A stretch of 8,775 nt of DNA, from the NCBI GenBank assembly GCA_031284025.1, contig JAITAR010000042.1, positions 1-8,775 of the forward strand, in the 5' to 3' direction. Both the position numbers and the translations under genes were made by a program. Source of the stretch: Rickettsiales bacterium (GTDB lineage: Bacteria > Pseudomonadota > Alphaproteobacteria > Rickettsiales > UBA1997). This document shows, in pieces, positions 7,331 to 8,775 of the stretch (position 1 is its first letter; each line of letters opens with the position of its first letter). The notes beneath the pieces are model-generated. The model had not been told where the DNA came from, made no database searches, and was given only the letters and a program-made list of their open reading frames with translations.

Positions 7331-7350
7331 AATATACTATCCTAAGTCAA
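7322..7350 (-). promoter_or_regulatory. Possible promoter of the UDG-like gene and perhaps the whole downstream block
   Basis: On the minus strand, TTGACT (7350-7345) and TAGCCT (7327-7322) are separated by 17 bp. The -10 sequence is identical to that proposed for the tRNA promoter, with nearly the same -35 box. Initiation near 7315 would give a leader of about 45 bases before the ATG at 7269. I see no better promoter between this gene and the TerB-N gene, so it may drive all four genes. Confidence 0.4.
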
Positions 7351-7381
7351 GCTGTAGACTATAATCCGGGATTGTCCTGAA

Positions 7382-7440
7382 TCTCTTTACATTGGTGGCG
7401 AAATTTTCAATTTTGTGCATACAAATTCTGTAAAAAGAGA
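7382..7440. repeat. Nested imperfect inverted repeats in the intergenic gap
   Basis: TCTCTTTACA (7382-7391) can pair with TGTAAAAAGAGA (7429-7440), leaving two unpaired bases. Inside it, AATTTTGTG and TACAAATT (about 7409-7426) form a second AT-rich hairpin. The structure lies between the autotransporter stop and the promoter of the UDG-like gene. It could be an RNA structure in the autotransporter 3' region or a chance AT-rich fold. I cannot assign it to a known RNA family. Confidence 0.3.
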
Positions 7441-7444
7441 CCCG

Positions 7445-7508
7445 AAAAAGTTTCCTAGTAACAGAGCGAAAAATCTGGAAAATCCTGTAACAGATTAAAA
7501 ACTAGGAA
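7445..7508 (-). terminator. Possible terminator region of the autotransporter gene
   Basis: On the minus strand, about 50 bp past the autotransporter stop, TTCCTAGT (7508-7501) pairs perfectly with ACTAGGAA (7459-7452), then comes CTTTTT (7450-7445). Within the large loop a second hairpin, AATCTG (7496-7491) with CAGATT (7477-7472), also runs into a T tract. Either could end transcription. The outer loop is long for a classical intrinsic terminator and the inner stem is AT-rich, so the call is moderate. Confidence 0.4.
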
Positions 7509-7558
7509 GCGATCCCTATTTCACGGAGAAGCAGATGAAGAGAGGAAAAATCTAGACG

Positions 7559-8764
7559 CTAGAAACTATAGCCCACCACAGCACCAACAGAAAATGATCT
7601 ATAGCCGCTAGTACCTCGATAGCTGCCACCCAAAGAAACTGACACATTTTTATTCAACTCATAGCTCAGACCCATAGCCACAGAGCCAGACAGTTTGCCC
7701 ACATCAGTTGCCCTACTTTTCAATTTGCCAGAGCTGGCATATTCTCTAAAGCTGGCAGAGATCTCTGGACTGGAATAGGACAGTAGATAGCTGGTGCCGA
7801 GAGAGATGAATGGTCTGAAATTGGCCAGATCCACAGTCATAGTTAGACCGAAATTGCCAGCCACCAGGTGATGGCTGCCACCATCCACCGAAAGACCTAG
7901 GACTTCCGTACCTTTTTCGCTAAATTTATTATGGCCTAGTAGAGAAGTTTCCAGCGATGCCGAAGGAGTGAAAATTAGATAGCCTCTAACTCTAAATTCT
8001 TTTTCTATTGCTATGGCCATGTTGAATGTGTTGATTAGAAATTTAGATCTGGCGATTTTGTTTAGCTTCTCTATGCTTCGGTCAACTATGTGATCGTTTA
8101 TTTCATAGGACAGACTAAGGGCTAGGATTATGCTATTGATAACTTTCGTTTCCAGTCGAAGAGCCAGAGTCCCGCCAAGGGCGGAAGCTTTGCTATTCTG
8201 GCTATCTTTGAAAGAATGACTAGCCAAATCTCCAAAGAAAGCCAGAGAAAGGTCTCTGCCGAACATTAGATTTCTAAAGCTGTGGCCATAGTTCAGTCTG
8301 ATGGCTACGGCATTGTCTACAAGTCCACTAGCTAATTTACTATTGCTGTAGATAGGCTCCACCGCCAGAGTATTTAGCGAAGGGACAGGCCGACTGATTA
8401 CATTCCTCTGGCTGGAGAGCAGGTTCATTGTAATAATGTCAGTTAACAGTGAGGGAGATATTTGGCTGAGAGCTGTTTTTTGATCTCCGTAATTTTTAAA
8501 CCCATCGATGCGGTCCAGCAAGTTGTTTATCCCGTCATCACCAGAATTGTCAAAGTAGATGTTCGACAGCAGATTGGCTACATCTCGTTGGCTTTGGTCT
8601 AAAGTGTCTAGATGGGAGAAGAGATCTATTTCTTCTGGATTAGTTCTTATTTTGACCTTCTCCAGAACTGTTATTCTGTAGATCTTTCCATTTTCTACTA
8701 GTTCTCCTTTGATCTTCAGATTTTTCTGGAGAACTTTTGGGCTAATATTTCCACTATAATTCAT
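7559..8764 (-). CDS. C-terminal translocator (beta-barrel) part of an autotransporter, probably 5'-incomplete
   Basis: This type V secretion protein would insert in the outer membrane. Residues about 55-125 match the helical linker before autotransporter barrels (DQSQRDVANLL; the TALSQISPSL segment at 97-106). Residues about 150-401 form a run of alternating amphipathic strands and end in VGAVVGYSF, with the C-terminal phenylalanine recognised by the outer-membrane assembly machinery. The first 45 residues look like the end of a passenger domain, not a signal peptide. A Met start at 8764 is preceded by GAGGAA at good spacing, but the frame has no stop before the window edge. Either the gene starts well beyond the edge with its signal sequence and passenger, or this is a trimmed remnant. 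Passenger function cannot be inferred. The stop is TAG. Confidence 0.85.
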   Translation of the reverse strand: MNYSGNISPKVLQKNLKIKGELVENGKIYRITVLEKVKIRTNPEEIDLFSHLDTLDQSQRDVANLLSNIYFDNSGDDGINNLLDRIDGFKNYGDQKTALSQISPSLLTDIITMNLLSSQRNVISRPVPSLNTLAVEPIYSNSKLASGLVDNAVAIRLNYGHSFRNLMFGRDLSLAFFGDLASHSFKDSQNSKASALGGTLALRLETKVINSIILALSLSYEINDHIVDRSIEKLNKIARSKFLINTFNMAIAIEKEFRVRGYLIFTPSASLETSLLGHNKFSEKGTEVLGLSVDGGSHHLVAGNFGLTMTVDLANFRPFISLGTSYLLSYSSPEISASFREYASSGKLKSRATDVGKLSGSVAMGLSYELNKNVSVSLGGSYRGTSGYRSFSVGAVVGYSF

Positions 8765-8769
8765 ATTGG

Positions 8770-8775
8770 TTCCTC
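8770..8775 (-). promoter_or_regulatory. Shine-Dalgarno-like GAGGAA before the Met at 8764
   Basis: GAGGAA ends five bases before ATG 8764-8762 on the minus strand and is the best ribosome-binding-like sequence in the window. It supports translation starting here, but the encoded N terminus lacks a signal peptide, so an in-frame purine-rich stretch within a longer gene is equally possible. Confidence 0.35.

Noticed and set aside
1..8775. CRISPR array, insertion sequence or integrase gene
   Set aside because: No regularly spaced direct repeats, transposase motifs or recombinase-like protein were seen, and no second copy of the tRNA 3' end was found.

Overview
The window is AT-rich and carries five protein genes, all on the minus strand, plus one plus-strand tRNA-Asn near the left edge. 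The host looks like an AT-rich alphaproteobacterium, possibly host-associated. This is inferred from the closest recognisable form of the uracil-DNA-glycosylase-like protein (the WF..NGV.E opening and R-PGNR block resemble alphaproteobacterial versions as I remember them), from the classical autotransporter barrel and from the base composition. No 16S or other phylogenetic marker is present, so the assignment is tentative.

Layout from left to right: 1-226 is AT-rich non-coding DNA holding a likely stable-RNA promoter. tRNA-Asn(GTT) lies at 227-301 with an encoded CCA, followed at once by an intrinsic terminator. Three overlapping minus-strand genes occupy 361-6309. In transcription order they encode a large protein with two tandem TerB-N domains and a TerB-C domain, a BrxD-like (DUF2791-type) P-loop ATPase, and an Lhr/BrxHI-like superfamily 2 helicase. 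Upstream of them on the same strand, 6460-7269 encodes a uracil-DNA-glycosylase-fold protein whose usual catalytic residues are replaced. A structured 289-bp gap (7270-7558) separates it from the C-terminal translocator part of an autotransporter (7559-8764), whose reading frame stays open to the right edge.

The three-gene block is the main item of interest. TerB-N/TerB-C proteins have been linked in comparative genomics to SF2 helicases and DUF2791 ATPases as a DNA-processing or stress-response (putative defence) module, and the ATPase/helicase pair resembles BrxD/BrxHI of type 2 BREX. No methylase (PglX), phosphatase (PglZ), kinase (PglW), BrxC or BrxL is present here, so this looks like a compact stand-alone module next to a tRNA gene. 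Two oddities stand out. The TerB-N domain has been duplicated inside the protein. The N-terminal coding similarity also runs upstream of the first usable in-frame start codon, to a TAG that separates it from an in-frame ATG. The gene may therefore be broken at its 5' end, start at a non-standard codon, or need correction.
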